From an uncultured Collinsella sp. (lineage in GTDB: Bacteria > Actinomycetota > Coriobacteriia > Coriobacteriales > Coriobacteriaceae), in assembly GCA_900540935.1 (NCBI GenBank), contig UQHW01000028.1:1-28391 (forward strand): DNA of 28,391 nt, written 5' to 3'. The notes under the pieces are model-generated. The model saw nothing but the letters and a program-made list of their open reading frames with translations, did not search any database and was not told where the DNA came from. Made by a program: the position numbers and the translations under genes. How positions within the stretch are numbered: the first letter of the stretch is position 1; every line of letters starts with the position of its first letter. Below, one piece after another: positions 13,608-21,873 of the stretch.

Positions 13608-15798
13608 ACTCGCTTGGGGTAACGTCCGCCGCGCCGGCCGCGACTACCTCGTCTACCTTTTGACGCTCACCCTGGGCGTCACGGTCTTCTATGCCTTTAA
13701 CACCATCTCGATGCAGGTCGACATCGCCGGAATCGATGAAGAGGGCTTGGCGCAGGTTATGGGCAGCATGCTCGGCGACCTGACGTACTTTTTGGCCGGT
13801 GTCATGGCCTTTTTGATGGTGTATGCCAATAACTTCATCATGAAACGCCGCAAGAAGGAGTTTGGCCTGTACCAGGTGCTCGGCATGGGGCGCGGGCGCG
13901 TCGCCACGATTATGGCGCTCGAGACCGTGATAGTATCGGTTGTGGCCTTTGTCGCCGGCATTGTGCTGGGTGTGGGACTCTCCCAGCTCATGACGTTCTT
14001 TACGGCCTCGCTTTTTAAGACACAGATCGCCAATTTCCACTTCTTTTTCTCGGTGCATGCGTTCAATCTGACCCTTGCCTGCATGCTCGTAATGTTTGTG
14101 CTCACGCTACTGCTGAACCTTCGCGCCGTACGTCGTACCAAACTCATCGAGCTTATGGGTGCCGAGCGTCGCAACGAGAGCATCAAGACACGCAACCCCT
14201 GGATCGCGATTGCCATCTTTACCGTGGGCGTGTTGCTGGTGGGCGTGGCCTATTACCGTCTGCTACGTGATGGGTTCCCGCTAACCGCGACGGACAGCAA
14301 GCTGCAAGAGGCCATGAACCAGTTTGGTATTACGACCGCTATGGTTACCGTGGGCACCTTTGCCCTGTTCTGGGGACTCTCGGGCATGCTTATCAAGCTG
14401 CTGCAGAGCCTGCGCGGCGTGTATTGGCGCGGCCTCAACATGTTTACCGTGCGCCAGCTTGCGGCCAAGGTCAACACGGTGTGCTTTTCGATGGGCGTCA
14501 TCGCGATGCTCCTGTTTTTGGCCATCACCTCGGTGACGTGCGGTATGTCGATTGCCAATGTGATGAACGAAAACCTGGAGCGCTATAACCCTGTTGACGT
14601 GTCACAGACGTATGTCTATTACACGCCCGATACGCTCGACTACTACAAAGAATATGTCAATCCGTCTGAAGCCGACCGCATGGTGCTAGCCGATACAACG
14701 GTCGATTTGTACTCCGCATGGCACGGCAAGGGCAAGTCGGCGGACAACAACGACGAGACCGGCAAGAAGGTCAATATCGCCGATGTTGCCGGTGAGCATG
14801 TGCAGATCGATTCGTATCTGAGTTACCCGTTTGGCGGTTCGAATCCTTCGGTGTCTGCGGGTGAGATGTGCAAGACCATGGGCGAAAAGCTCCCCAAGGC
14901 GCTCGGGGGTAGCAATGCCGATACGATGGGTCTGTTTGTGACGCCGGCGAGCCAGTACAACAAACTGCGCCAGATGATGGGCGAGGAGCCGGTGAGCATT
15001 GGCCGCGACCAGTACCTGCTTACGTGTGATATGGTCGGTGAGCTGGGCGACCTGTACACCAAGTACATGGCCGGCGGCCATACCCTCACCTTGGGCGGGC
15101 ATGAGCTCAAGCCCGCAACCGATAAGTCGGACAAGGACACGGCGGCCATCGCCAACTCGGCGATGGGCAGTAACCCGGGTACCGTCGTCGTTGCCGACGA
15201 GCTGTTGTCCCAACTTAATCTGCAGCCGTATTCCAGTAGCCTGCTCGTTAACTACAAACAGGGGATGGATACGACCGAGGCAGACGAGAGCATTAAATAC
15301 ACTGTGCTCGACAATCTGCTCGTTGACGGCAAGGAGCCAGGGTCATGGGGAATCTTCATCACACGCTCCGAGATGTACACGCAAGCAGCGCAAATGAACG
15401 GCATGATTAGCTATCTGGCCATCTACATTGGCTTTGTACTGGTCGTTGCGTGCGCGGCGATACTGTCGATCCAGCAGCTCTCCAATGTGGCCGACGGCAG
15501 CCGCAGCTATCGTGTGCTGGCGCAGATTGGCTGCGATGACCGCCAGATCCGTCATTCGGTGATGGCGCAGCAGGCGGTGTTCTTCCTGTTCCCGCTGGCA
15601 GTGGGCCTGGCGCACTCCTTTGTGGCACTTAAGGTGATTATCGAGCTGGTGAGTACGTTCGGCGACATGAGCATCGGCGGCACGGTGGGCCTCACCTGCG
15701 CGATCTTCCTGGCAGCCTACGGCGGCTACTTCCTGGTGACCTACCTCATGAGCACCGGCATGGTACAAGCTGCCATCGCCACCCGTTATAGCGAATAA
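13597..15798 (+). CDS. FtsX-family ABC permease (BceB-like)
   Basis: A 733-residue permease for the ATPase upstream. The start MLCKLAWGNVRRAGRDYLVYLLTLTLGV is characteristic of the BceB group. Hydrophobic helices occur near the N-terminus (about 15-45, 60-85, 105-135, 150-180), then two more at about 210-300, followed by a large extracytoplasmic domain of roughly 250 residues, and the last three to four helices from about 600. An FtsX-type pattern of about ten helices is the family layout. The ATG at 13597 lies inside the end of the ATPase gene with GGTGAGGG before it, so translation is coupled; a GTG at 13585 is possible but less likely. The likely role is sensing or detoxifying cell-wall-active peptides, inferred from the family alone. 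Confidence 0.9.
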   Translation: MLCKLAWGNVRRAGRDYLVYLLTLTLGVTVFYAFNTISMQVDIAGIDEEGLAQVMGSMLGDLTYFLAGVMAFLMVYANNFIMKRRKKEFGLYQVLGMGRGRVATIMALETVIVSVVAFVAGIVLGVGLSQLMTFFTASLFKTQIANFHFFFSVHAFNLTLACMLVMFVLTLLLNLRAVRRTKLIELMGAERRNESIKTRNPWIAIAIFTVGVLLVGVAYYRLLRDGFPLTATDSKLQEAMNQFGITTAMVTVGTFALFWGLSGMLIKLLQSLRGVYWRGLNMFTVRQLAAKVNTVCFSMGVIAMLLFLAITSVTCGMSIANVMNENLERYNPVDVSQTYVYYTPDTLDYYKEYVNPSEADRMVLADTTVDLYSAWHGKGKSADNNDETGKKVNIADVAGEHVQIDSYLSYPFGGSNPSVSAGEMCKTMGEKLPKALGGSNADTMGLFVTPASQYNKLRQMMGEEPVSIGRDQYLLTCDMVGELGDLYTKYMAGGHTLTLGGHELKPATDKSDKDTAAIANSAMGSNPGTVVVADELLSQLNLQPYSSSLLVNYKQGMDTTEADESIKYTVLDNLLVDGKEPGSWGIFITRSEMYTQAAQMNGMISYLAIYIGFVLVVACAAILSIQQLSNVADGSRSYRVLAQIGCDDRQIRHSVMAQQAVFFLFPLAVGLAHSFVALKVIIELVSTFGDMSIGGTVGLTCAIFLAAYGGYFLVTYLMSTGMVQAAIATRYSE

Positions 15799-15842
15799 CT
15801 CGTTCAGCTCGGAATTATCGTAAGTTGAGCATAAGTCAGCGA

Positions 15843-15941
15843 AAGCGCCCCTAGGCGAACAAGGTGACGTGAAAGAGGAGGGAAGCGTACTTTGGGTACG
15901 CGACCGACGATTGAACGTCAGATTGCCGCCTAGGGGCGCTT
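15843..15941. repeat. 99-bp nested palindrome after the ABC permease gene
   Basis: AAGCGCCCCTAGGCG (15843-15857) and its exact inverse (15927-15941) enclose a second pair TGACGT (15865-15870) and ACGTCA (15915-15920), and a third GCGTAC (15885-15890) and GTACGC (15896-15901). It lies between the convergent permease and LuxR-type genes. The layered arms resemble the 151-bp element at 9391. It may stop or protect the transcript, but no T-run follows. Confidence 0.75.
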
Positions 15942-15954
15942 GCAGCGTCGAGCC

Positions 15955-15982
15955 GTTACGCGGTTTGGTAAAACCGCGTAAC
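15955..15982 (-). terminator. Hairpin just after the first LuxR-type gene
   Basis: GTTACGCGGTTT (15955-15966) and AAACCGCGTAAC (15971-15982) form a perfect 12-bp stem with a 4-base loop, starting one base after the stop codon of the LuxR-type gene. There is no T-run behind it on the minus strand, so it is a weak or Rho-aided terminator or a 3' stabilising hairpin. Confidence 0.5.
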
Positions 15983-15983
15983 T

Positions 15984-16949
15984 TCATCGTTTCCAAAAAT
16001 GCAGGATGAGCGTGGTGCGGTTTTGCTGCTCGGTTTTGACCAGGATGTTGTGGATGTGGGTCTTGACGGTGCCCACGGCAAGGAATAGCTCGTCAGCGAT
16101 CTCTTGGTTCGACTTGCCCAGCACAACCAAGCGCATGACTTCGGTCTCGCGGTTGGAGAGCTTGTAGGCGTTGCGATAGAAAGGCATCTGCTCTTCGATA
16201 TGCCGGTCAAGATCGCTGACGTTCTTTTCCTCGGGCGCCTCCTGCATGCGGATCGAAAGCACGTGGTAGGAGTAGATAATCAGCAGAATCGCAAAGTAGC
16301 ACGCAAAGAAGTTCTCGCTGAAGTTGCGCTCGGATAGATACAGCTGCAGCCAAGAGGGCGCCAGACTCATGGGGACAATCAGAATGTTGTAGAAGTCCTC
16401 GGCAACGATGCAACCAACCAGAATAGCGCCGATAATCAGGTGCTTTCGTTGGTTGTTAACGCGTGCCTTCAACTCAACTTTCGTGCTTTTATGCGCCGTC
16501 CAAAAGATATACAGTCCCACAAAGACAAGGAATACCTGACGCATCGTGTAGTAGAGCCACTGATGCATGGGGCCGGAGGGGACAGCGACGATAATCAGCG
16601 ACTCGCACAGCAAAAACGTCAAGACGGGGATAGCGAACTGCTTTTTAGAATGTTTGTCGAGCAGGTCCATGGCAATCAGCCAAATAAAAGCCTGCGAAGC
16701 GGTCGCCACAAGGGTCCGCATTACAGGCATGGTAATTGAGTAATAGTCGCTGGCCGGAAAACTCTGGTTTTGCAATGTGTATTCAAAAAAGAAGATCTCG
16801 GTCATCTCGATGGCATAGCAGATAAATACGCCGCTGCCATAGATAAAGAAGCGTCGACGAGACGAGGCATAGGCGGCAAGCGAAAGCACTGCCGTCACAA
16901 TACAGATTACGAGTATTGCTAGGGTATAGAAGAACATCAGAGTGTTCAT
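15984..16949 (-). CDS. aguR: Membrane-anchored LuxR-family regulator (AguR-like)
   Basis: A 321-residue one-component regulator. The first 230 residues hold about seven hydrophobic helices; the C-terminal LuxR helix-turn-helix occupies about 258-321 (KLSNRETEVMRLVVLGKSNQEIADELFLAVGTVKTHIHNILVK). AguR of lactic acid bacteria has this architecture and activates the agmatine deiminase operon in response to agmatine. Here the gene diverges from aguB, with repeated half-sites between them, so the same role is likely. The start at 16949 has only a weak ribosome site (GGTGACAG). It is paralogous to the regulator at 23811, sharing AED-YxI and YLSERNxSEN. The symbol rests on architecture and context, not on a sequence search. 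Confidence 0.8.
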   Translation of the reverse strand: MNTLMFFYTLAILVICIVTAVLSLAAYASSRRRFFIYGSGVFICYAIEMTEIFFFEYTLQNQSFPASDYYSITMPVMRTLVATASQAFIWLIAMDLLDKHSKKQFAIPVLTFLLCESLIIVAVPSGPMHQWLYYTMRQVFLVFVGLYIFWTAHKSTKVELKARVNNQRKHLIIGAILVGCIVAEDFYNILIVPMSLAPSWLQLYLSERNFSENFFACYFAILLIIYSYHVLSIRMQEAPEEKNVSDLDRHIEEQMPFYRNAYKLSNRETEVMRLVVLGKSNQEIADELFLAVGTVKTHIHNILVKTEQQNRTTLILHFWKR

Positions 16950-17049
16950 CTGTCACCGTCCCATCTCATTTAATCTATGGCCGAATCCTGTATATCCTGT
17001 GGGGTATAGACGTCTCGACCCTTCGTTCCATTGCAGATTAGGCGCCGAG

Positions 17050-17066
17050 ATACAGGATAGCTGTAT
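17050..17066. promoter_or_regulatory. Palindrome ATACAG-N5-CTGTAT in the aguR-aguB region
   Basis: A perfect 6-5-6 palindrome. The related sequence CTGTATATCCTGT at 16988-17000 holds the inverse of ACAGGATA (17053-17060), so the site is partly repeated nearer the regulator start. This is a candidate operator for AguR or another regulator. Confidence 0.45.
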
Positions 17067-17087
17067 ACCGTTCGCGGTTCTAGATAG

Positions 17088-17131
17088 TAAACCCCCTGCA
17101 AGCCAGCTACCTGCGGGTTTATATTGGTTTA
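17088..17131. promoter_or_regulatory. TAAACC/GGTTTA half-site array upstream of aguB
   Basis: TAAACCC (17088-17094) is inverted at GGGTTTA (17115-17121), and GGTTTA recurs ten bases later at 17126-17131. Extended, the sites read TAAACCCCCTGCA and, on the other strand, TAAACCCGCAGG. Closely similar TAAACCTGC sites lie upstream of the amidohydrolase gene at 24886 and 24907. These are the best candidates for binding sites of the AguR-like regulators. Confidence 0.5.
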
Positions 17132-17279
17132 GAGGGGGTGTAACTCCGTGAACGGTCTTTAATCCCGAATAAACTAGGTAAAAATTGCATACGGGTGAAT
17201 GATGGTCTTGTCAACACGAGGCGTGATGTTCGAGCGCCTCATAGTAATAGTCGGCAAGACCGACGGAAAGGAAATCGAC

Positions 17280-18353
17280 ATGGCACTGCCTAAGGATTTC
17301 ATCGACACCAACGAGTTCACCAAAGAGCAGATCCTGGCTATCGAGGATCTTGGCCTGGCAATGAAGAAGGCCATCAAGGTTGACGGTTATTATCCGCACC
17401 TGCTCCGCAACCAGAGCCTTGGCATGATCTTCCAGCAGGTCTCCACCCGCACCCGTCTTTCCTTCGAGACCGCTATGACCGACCTCGGCGGCCATGCTCA
17501 GTTCTATGGCCCTGGCACCATCCAGCTCGGCGGTCACGAGTCCCTGGGCGACACCGCTCGCGTTATGGGCTCCCTGCTCGACATCATGATGGCCCGTGTT
17601 GACCGTCACAAGGACGTCGTCGGCCTCGCCGAGGGCTCCGCTGTGCCCGTCATCAACGGCATGTCCGAGTTCAACCATCCCACGCAGGAGATGGGCGACC
17701 TCATGACCATGCTCGAGAACCTCCCCGAGGGCAAGAAGATCGAGGACTGCACCCTGGCCTTCATCGGCGACGCCACCCAGGTCTGCGTCTCCCTCATGTT
17801 CATCGCCTCCAAGGTCGGCATGAAGTTTGTCCAGTTTGGACCTAAGGGCCACCAGATCCCCGACGGCGGCCTGCACGTCGGCACCGTCGAGGAGCGCGCC
17901 GAGTTCGGCAAGCAGATGATGGCCATCGCCGAGGAGAACTGCAAGGTCTCCGGTGGCTCCATCGTCATCTCCGACGACATCGAGTGCATCAAGGGCGCCG
18001 ACTTCATCTACACCGACGTGTGGTATGGCCTGTACGACGAGGAGGTCTCGGGCGAGAACTACATGGACGTGTTCTATCCCAAGTATCAGGTCACCATGGA
18101 CATGATGAACTTCGCCGGTCCCAACTCCAAGTTCATGCACTGCCTGCCGGCCACCCGCAACGAGGAAGTCGTCGACGAGGTCATGGACGATCCCGAGCGC
18201 TCCCTGTGCTGGGTCGAGGCCGAGAACCGCAAGCACTCCATCCGTGCTCTCCTTGCCGCCCTGGGCAAGCGCACCCCGCTCAACGACGAGGGCGTCGAGT
18301 ACTCCGCCAAGGCCGAGCTCCACGCCGCTCTCGAGGCTCTCGAGCAGCTCTAA
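17280..18353 (+). CDS. aguB: Putrescine carbamoyltransferase (agmatine pathway)
   Basis: Phosphorolyses N-carbamoylputrescine to putrescine and carbamoyl phosphate. The 357 residues match putrescine rather than ornithine transcarbamylase: the carbamoyl-phosphate motif STRTR is at 55-59, followed by SFETAMTDLGGH and the PTC-type loop YGPGTIQLGGHESLGDTAR (76-94), HPTQ is at 133-136, GDATQVCVSL at 163-172 and HCLP at 287-290. It has an extra segment at about 192-210 compared with enterococcal PTC. The ATG at 17280 has GGAAAGGA eight bases upstream. Next on the strand come an agmatine-type antiporter and agmatine deiminase, the classic agu order. Codon use is strongly biased to C/G endings, as in highly expressed genes. 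The usual kinase partner is missing. Confidence 0.93.
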   Translation: MALPKDFIDTNEFTKEQILAIEDLGLAMKKAIKVDGYYPHLLRNQSLGMIFQQVSTRTRLSFETAMTDLGGHAQFYGPGTIQLGGHESLGDTARVMGSLLDIMMARVDRHKDVVGLAEGSAVPVINGMSEFNHPTQEMGDLMTMLENLPEGKKIEDCTLAFIGDATQVCVSLMFIASKVGMKFVQFGPKGHQIPDGGLHVGTVEERAEFGKQMMAIAEENCKVSGGSIVISDDIECIKGADFIYTDVWYGLYDEEVSGENYMDVFYPKYQVTMDMMNFAGPNSKFMHCLPATRNEEVVDEVMDDPERSLCWVEAENRKHSIRALLAALGKRTPLNDEGVEYSAKAELHAALEALEQL

Positions 18354-18379
18354 GCCTCAAGGCTGCTAAACGCACGTTT

Positions 18380-18454
18380 GCGGGCGGCGGATGCTCGTCT
18401 CCTGTCGCCCGCTCACCGAGGCCCAAGCAATTGCCTTAGTCCTTGGGGCCTCGG
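18380..18454 (+). promoter_or_regulatory. Two stem-loops between aguB and aguD
   Basis: GCGGGCG (18380-18386) pairs with CGCCCGC (18406-18412), and CCGAGGCCCAAG (18416-18427) pairs with 18442-18454 with one bulged base. No T-run follows the second stem. They may cause partial termination or set mRNA stability between aguB and the antiporter gene. Confidence 0.55.
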
Positions 18455-18485
18455 ATCTGTCCAAGACTGAGCGAAGGAGCTCATC

Positions 18486-19925
18486 ATGAGCGACGGAAAG
18501 AAAAAGCTTTCCTTCTTGACGGTCATTTCGACCATCATCTGCGTCGTCTTCGTTTGCGAGGCCGCCGCTCCTGCTGCTGCCATTGGCAACCAGCAGTTCT
18601 TCTGGTGGATCTTCCTGATCCTGACCTTCCTGCTTCCCTACGGCATGGTTGTCGCCGAGCTCGGTACCACCTATGACGGCGAGGGCGGCATTTACGACTG
18701 GGTACGCGATGGCCTGGGCGACAAATGGGGCGCCCGCATCTCGTACTACTACTGGGTCAACTACCCGCTGTGGATCGCCTCGCTGGCTACCATGTTCCCC
18801 GACATTTTGGGCATGGTCTTTGGCGTCGAGTTCAACTTGATCGCCAAGATGGGTATCGATCTTGCCTTTGTGTGGATCGTCTACCTCATGGGCCGCTCCA
18901 AGGCGGCCGACTCCGAGTGGGTCCTTAACGGTGGCGCCATCATCAAGGTCGCCGTTGCCGTTATCGTTGGCGCTTTGGGCATTTGGTATGCCATGGAGAA
19001 CGGTTTTGCGAACGACATGTCCGCTGCCACCTTCCTGCCCGAGCTCACCAACACCAACGCTCTCGGCTACCTGTCGATCATCATCTTTAACTTCATGGGC
19101 TTCGAGGTCATCTGCACCATGACCGACGACATGGCCGATCCCGCTCGCGATATCCCCAAGGCTATCATCGTCGGTGGCCTGTCCATCGCCGTGATCTACC
19201 TGTTCGCTGGCTTTGGCATCGGCGCCGCCGTGCCGGCCGACTCCATCGATCCCGACTACGGCATGATCGTCGCAGTCCAGACCATGGTGGGCGACTCCAT
19301 GATCTTTAAGGTCATCTGCATCGCCTTCCTGATCACCCTGTTCGCCAATATGGCCGCTTGGTCCTTCGGCGTTAACTCCGTTGCTCGCTACGCTGCCGAG
19401 CACGGCAACATGCCCAAGGTCTTCGCCTCGATGATCTCGGATGACGATATGCCCAACGGCGCCAACCTGGTCAACGCCATCGTTGCCTCCCTGGTGCTGT
19501 GCCTGCAGCTGGTTCCCATCGACGCCATCTCCAACGGTGTCTTCTGGATGCTCTTCGGCACCTCCGTCGTCTTCCTGCTGCTGACCTACATCCCGATGTT
19601 CCCGGCGTTCCTCAACCTTCGCAAGAACGACCCCGACCGCGAGCGCATCTTCACGTTCCCGTTTAAGGGCGCCATGATGAAGGTCATGCTGGCCATCCCC
19701 TGCATCGAGCTGGTTCTTGCCATCGTTGCCACGCTGATCCCGTTCTCCGCTGCTGAAATTGGCGACAAGGTCCCGATGATCGTTATCTTCATCGTGCTCG
19801 TGCTCATCGGCGAGGTCGTCCGCGTCGTCAGCGCTAAGGGCCGCGAGACCGAGTACAAGGGTCTGACCCCTGAGCTCGCAGCCCAGCGTCTCGCTGAGGA
19901 GGCCGCCGAGGCCGAGGAGAACTAG
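18486..19925 (+). CDS. aguD: APC-family agmatine/putrescine antiporter
   Basis: A 479-residue amino acid/polyamine/organocation transporter with about twelve membrane helices. The start STIICVVFVCEAAAPAAAIG and FFWWIFLILTFLLPYGMVVAELGTTYDGEGGIYDWV fit the AguD-type group. FNFMGFEVICTM and WSFGVNSVARYAAEHGNMP are APC core segments. The C-terminal tail is acidic and alanine-rich. Its position between aguB and aguA supports exchange of external agmatine for internal putrescine. The ATG at 18486 has AAGGAG six bases upstream. It is clearly paralogous over its full length to the transporter at 22046. Confidence 0.9.
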   Translation: MSDGKKKLSFLTVISTIICVVFVCEAAAPAAAIGNQQFFWWIFLILTFLLPYGMVVAELGTTYDGEGGIYDWVRDGLGDKWGARISYYYWVNYPLWIASLATMFPDILGMVFGVEFNLIAKMGIDLAFVWIVYLMGRSKAADSEWVLNGGAIIKVAVAVIVGALGIWYAMENGFANDMSAATFLPELTNTNALGYLSIIIFNFMGFEVICTMTDDMADPARDIPKAIIVGGLSIAVIYLFAGFGIGAAVPADSIDPDYGMIVAVQTMVGDSMIFKVICIAFLITLFANMAAWSFGVNSVARYAAEHGNMPKVFASMISDDDMPNGANLVNAIVASLVLCLQLVPIDAISNGVFWMLFGTSVVFLLLTYIPMFPAFLNLRKNDPDRERIFTFPFKGAMMKVMLAIPCIELVLAIVATLIPFSAAEIGDKVPMIVIFIVLVLIGEVVRVVSAKGRETEYKGLTPELAAQRLAEEAAEAEEN

Positions 19926-19975
19926 AGCACCCGGTTCTGGGGCTCCAACCCTCCTCGTGTACCAACGCGCGCTTC

Positions 19976-20264
19976 GTCGGGCTTGTCGCTCCCGACTCCG
20001 GGCACTCTAGCCTCTTCGGAGGCGTGTCCAAGCGACAGGTTTGCTAACCATTCCCCCGGGGTGGGTGTGAGCGATAGCTCCGGTAACCACCGCCCACCCC
20101 AATCTCTCTTCCGTATCCTTCGTGCGTTTTGTCTCCGCGCACTTGGTTACGTCGTCGCTTGCCGGTGCGATTCCGTGAAAACCGGCACCGGGCGCCCCGA
20201 CCTTTGCCGGGGAACGGGCGCCTACCATCTCTTGGTTTTAGGCTGCGGGTAACCCGCCCGCAGC
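19976..20264 (+). promoter_or_regulatory. Structured 368-base leader between aguD and aguA
   Basis: The gap 19926-20293 has no gene but folds heavily. GTCGGG (19976-19981) pairs with CCCGAC (19991-19996), and the loop between them contains TGTCGCT (19984-19990), which pairs exactly with AGCGACA (20031-20037). That allows a pseudoknot or a switch between folds. Within lies a GCCTC-TTCG-GAGGC tetraloop hairpin (20010-20023). Further stems are 20058-20065 with 20093-20100, 20160-20166 with 20181-20187 (or the shifted 20162-20168 with 20185-20191), 20195-20199 with 20208-20212, and 20242-20249 with 20257-20264. The last ends 18 bases before the ribosome site. I recognise no known riboswitch class. 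Confidence 0.5.
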
Positions 20265-20293
20265 AAGCGATCGTTCGATTTGGAGGAAATCTT

Positions 20294-21499
20294 ATGCGTA
20301 CGATCACCGAGTCCGAGTCCACCCCCAAGGCCGACGGCTTCTTCATGCCCGCCGAGTTCGCCCCGCAGGATCGCGTGTGGATGGGCTGGCCCCACCGCAC
20401 CGACACCTGGGCCCACGGCGCCAAGCCGGCCCAGAAGCAGTATGCCGCCATCGCCCGCGCCATCTCCGAGTTCACCCCGGTCTATATGTGCGCCAACCAG
20501 GTCGACTACGCCAACTGCAAGGCCGTCTTCGAGAACGACGAGAACGTCACCGTCATCGAGATGACCACCGACGACGCCTGGTTCCGCGACACTGCCGCCA
20601 CCTACGTCATCAACGGCAAGGGCGAGAAGCGCGCCAACCACTGGCACTTCAACGCCTACGGCGGCCTCGTCGACGGCCTGTACTTCCCGTGGGACAAGGA
20701 CGAGCAGATCGCCCTCAAGATGGCTGAGCTCTCCGGCTGCCGCCGCTATCGTCCCGATGACATGATCCTCGAGGGCGGCTCCATCACCGTCGACGGCGAG
20801 GGCACCCTTGTCGTGACCGACCAGTGCCTGCTTTCCCCGGGCCGCACCTGCTCTGCGGTGCTCGAGGAGGAAGAGGATCCCGAGTCCATCTGGCCCAAGT
20901 ACCACAAGAAGTTTGAGCCCTGGAGCGAGGAGCTTCGCGCCTACATGGACGAGCACCTCAAGGATTACCTGGGTGTCGAGAAGGTCATCTGGGTCAAGGA
21001 GGGCATCGACCCCGAGGAGACCAACGGCCACATCGACGACGTCGCCACGTTCATCGCCCCGGGCGTCATGGCCTGCATCTGGACCGACGATCCCGAGTAT
21101 CCGTTCTACGAGCAGTGCCACGCTGCCTATGAGACCCTCTCCAACGCCGTTGACGCCAAGGGCCGCAAGATGAAGGTCTACAAGCTCTGCATGCCCGTGA
21201 ACCCGCTGTTCATGGACCAGGCTTCCTGCGACACCATTGACGCCGACGAGAACGCCGAGCCTCGCGTCCCCGACGAGCCGCTGATCGCCTCCTACATGAA
21301 CTACCTCGTGACCAACCACGGCGTTATCGTCCCGCAGTACGGCGACGAGAACGACCAGCTGGCCGTCGACACGCTCCAGAAGATCTACGACGAGGTCTGG
21401 GGCGAGGGCGTCTACAAGTGCGTCGGCGTTCAGTCCGAGCAGGTCGTCTTCGGCGGCGGCAACATCCACTGCATTACTCAGCAGGAGCCGTCCGCGTAA
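20294..21499 (+). CDS. aguA: Agmatine deiminase
   Basis: Hydrolyses agmatine to N-carbamoylputrescine and ammonia. The 401-residue protein has the guanidino-group-modifying fold: catalytic cysteine C393 in GGGNIHCITQQEP, the NGHIDDVA histidine and aspartate (H246, D248), E160 in ILEGGSITVDGEGT and the DDAWFRDT segment (93-100). The ATG at 20294 has TGGAGGAAA upstream. Differences from enterococcal AguA are RDTAATY where RD-C/T-GP is usual, FNAYGG for FNAWGG, and a longer acidic and aromatic insert at about 183-222, which explains the extra length over the usual 365-370 residues. The core catalytic residues are intact, so agmatine is the best substrate guess. Confidence 0.93.
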   Translation: MRTITESESTPKADGFFMPAEFAPQDRVWMGWPHRTDTWAHGAKPAQKQYAAIARAISEFTPVYMCANQVDYANCKAVFENDENVTVIEMTTDDAWFRDTAATYVINGKGEKRANHWHFNAYGGLVDGLYFPWDKDEQIALKMAELSGCRRYRPDDMILEGGSITVDGEGTLVVTDQCLLSPGRTCSAVLEEEEDPESIWPKYHKKFEPWSEELRAYMDEHLKDYLGVEKVIWVKEGIDPEETNGHIDDVATFIAPGVMACIWTDDPEYPFYEQCHAAYETLSNAVDAKGRKMKVYKLCMPVNPLFMDQASCDTIDADENAEPRVPDEPLIASYMNYLVTNHGVIVPQYGDENDQLAVDTLQKIYDEVWGEGVYKCVGVQSEQVVFGGGNIHCITQQEPSA

Positions 21500-21513
21500 T
21501 TGTCTGTCTTCCC

Positions 21514-21597
21514 GAGGCACGGCACCTTGCCCTTCAATCGTCGGGCATGACCCTTAAGGTCTATGCCCTCCTCTTTCAGGGCAATCTGCCGCACCTC
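21514..21597 (+). repeat. Interrupted 84-base palindrome after aguA
   Basis: GAGG/CCTC (21514-21517 with 21594-21597), GGC/GCC (21521-21523 with 21588-21590) and TTGCCCT/AGGGCAA (21527-21533 with 21578-21584) are separated by symmetric 3-base internal loops. They enclose GGGCATGACC (21543-21552) paired with GGTC and ATGCCC (21558-21568, one bulge). It begins 14 bases after the aguA stop. Confidence 0.65.
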
Positions 21598-21599
21598 AG

Positions 21600-21697
21600 A
21601 AACCCAGCCGATCAATCGGACAGTCGGTGAATCGCACCGTGACCATCTCGGGGCATTGATGGTCGGTTTATTCGATGTCTTGGTCGGCTGGGTTTTT
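21600..21697 (+). terminator. Terminator with a three-way-junction head after aguA
   Basis: AAACCCAGCCGA (21600-21611) pairs perfectly with 21684-21695, and a T-run (21693-21697) closes the stem. Inside are two separate hairpins, CGGTG/CACCG (21625-21639) and GACCATC/GATGGTC (21641-21664). A branched head on an intrinsic terminator is unusual and resembles an aptamer-plus-terminator layout, though no known class is recognised. It would separate aguA from the second transporter gene. Confidence 0.6.
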
Positions 21698-21701
21698 CTT
21701 T

Positions 21702-21733
21702 GGGCACTCCGTTGCCTCCACTTCGGAGTGCCC
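21702..21733 (+). repeat. 10-bp perfect hairpin
   Basis: GGGCACTCCG (21702-21711) and CGGAGTGCCC (21724-21733), with a 12-base loop. It follows the T-run of the branched terminator by four bases and is followed by GCCTCTTTG, a poor T-run. It may be a back-up terminator. Confidence 0.65.
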
Positions 21734-21749
21734 GCCTCTTTGATTGAGT

Positions 21750-21818
21750 ACGCGTCTGATCTGGGATTTATTGCGGGTTAGGCCAATTGTTCGCTTGAAT
21801 ATCCCAGGTCAGACGCGT
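21750..21818 (+). repeat. 18-bp stem-loop upstream of the second antiporter gene
   Basis: ACGCGTCTGATCTGGGAT (21750-21767) pairs with 21801-21818 over 18 positions with one G-T pair around a 33-base loop. It precedes the start of the second antiporter gene by about 230 bases. A smaller hairpin, CGGTCGC with GCGGCCG, follows at about 21839-21856. Role unknown. Confidence 0.65.
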
Positions 21819-21873
21819 CTTCAATTGCCAAAAGATTCCGGTCGCAATCGCGGCCGTTTTGATCGGAGTATCT

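Noticed and set aside
17211..18323. 370-codon open frame on the minus strand
   Set aside because: Antisense to aguB, low-complexity composition from a mirrored codon bias; no motifs.
20222..21520. 432-codon open frame on the minus strand
   Set aside because: Antisense to aguA; strongly skewed in V, L, D, G and H, as expected for a shadow of a G+C-rich gene.
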